DNA of 5,598 bases from CAZBGL01 sp964491375 (GTDB taxonomy: Bacteria > Desulfobacterota > Deferrisomatia > Deferrisomatales > Deferrisomataceae): positions 1 through 5,598 of the forward strand of contig CAZBGL010000120.1 in NCBI GenBank assembly GCA_964491375.1. The letters are read 5' to 3'. The notes beneath the pieces are model-generated. The model was not told the origin of the DNA and did no database searches. It saw nothing but the letters and a program-made list of their open reading frames with translations. The position numbers were made by a program, and so were the translations under genes. Positions within the stretch are counted from its first letter, which is position 1, and every line of letters starts with the position of its first letter. This document shows positions 5,495 through 5,598 of this stretch, piece by piece.

Positions 5495-5526
5495 GCACGG
5501 GCGAAAGCGGCCGGCTCTCGCCGTGC
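5495..5526 (+). other. Hairpin in the leader downstream of the right-edge promoter
   Basis: GCACGG (5495-5500) pairs with CCGTGC (5521-5526), extended after a one-base bulge by CG with CG (5502-5503 with 5519-5520) and an inner AGC/GCT pair. A Shine-Dalgarno-like GGAGGAG (5489-5495) lies at its foot but no start codon follows at a usable distance. No T-run follows, so it is not a simple terminator. It may be an untranslated leader structure or chance pairing in G/C-rich DNA. Confidence 0.3.
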
Positions 5527-5581
5527 CCCCGCATCACGGCCTCCCGGCTCCCCAGCCGAATCCCAGGGACGGGCAGCGGTC

Positions 5582-5598
5582 GTGACCGACCAGAACGA
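5582..5598 (+). CDS. Possible start of a rightward gene, cut by the window
   Basis: GTG at 5582 opens a frame reading MTDQN to the last base, downstream of the promoter candidate at 5451-5479. The only purine-rich sequence upstream is AGGGACGGG, about ten bases before the GTG, a mediocre ribosome site. Five codons give no clue to function. Confidence 0.3.

Noticed and set aside
5340..5598. Region right of the nuclease considered as a tRNA or small RNA gene
   Set aside because: I found no cloverleaf, no T-loop GTTCGA-type motif and no terminator that would define one.

Overview
The window comes from a high-GC bacterium. Third codon positions are strongly G/C, Shine-Dalgarno sites are clear and promoters are sigma-70-like. 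Pyruvate kinase beside an anaerobe-type phenylacetate-CoA ligase, a degraded group II intron and an Rpn-type nuclease with LQQG repeats would suit a Desulfobacterota-like (former Deltaproteobacteria) genome. That placement is an impression from gene style; nothing in the window proves it.

Left part (1-2794). A pyruvate kinase gene runs leftward off the window and lacks only its last few dozen residues. It is divergent from a complete phenylacetate-CoA ligase (paaK). The 170-bp gap between them holds a paaK promoter candidate overlapping an imperfect palindrome. paaK has a strong ribosome binding site and ends at a textbook intrinsic terminator, so it looks like a single-gene transcription unit. 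The two genes are both central or catabolic carbon metabolism, but nothing shows that they are co-regulated.

Middle part (2795-3751). Just after the paaK terminator lies the 3' remnant of a group II intron. It contains the end of the reverse transcriptase and maturase regions of the intron-encoded protein, with a frameshift, followed by recognisable RNA domains V and VI. The 5' half of the intron, including the RT active site, is absent. A spacer with a sigma-70 promoter candidate follows.

Right part (3752-5598). A 162-residue coiled-coil protein, built from 7-residue and then 11-residue repeats, faces an Rpn/YhgA-like PD-(D/E)XK nuclease gene on the opposite strand. The two converge on a short GTCAC-rich repeat tract that contains the nuclease stop codon. 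The nuclease frame covers the family's usual N-terminus but has GTA where a start codon would be expected, so the gene may be damaged or may start internally. At the right edge a good promoter candidate and a structured leader point to a rightward gene that begins in the last few bases.

No complete new multi-gene system is visible. The less ordinary items are the intron remnant with a G at the predicted branch position, the nuclease with no normal start codon, and the hendecad-repeat protein beside it.
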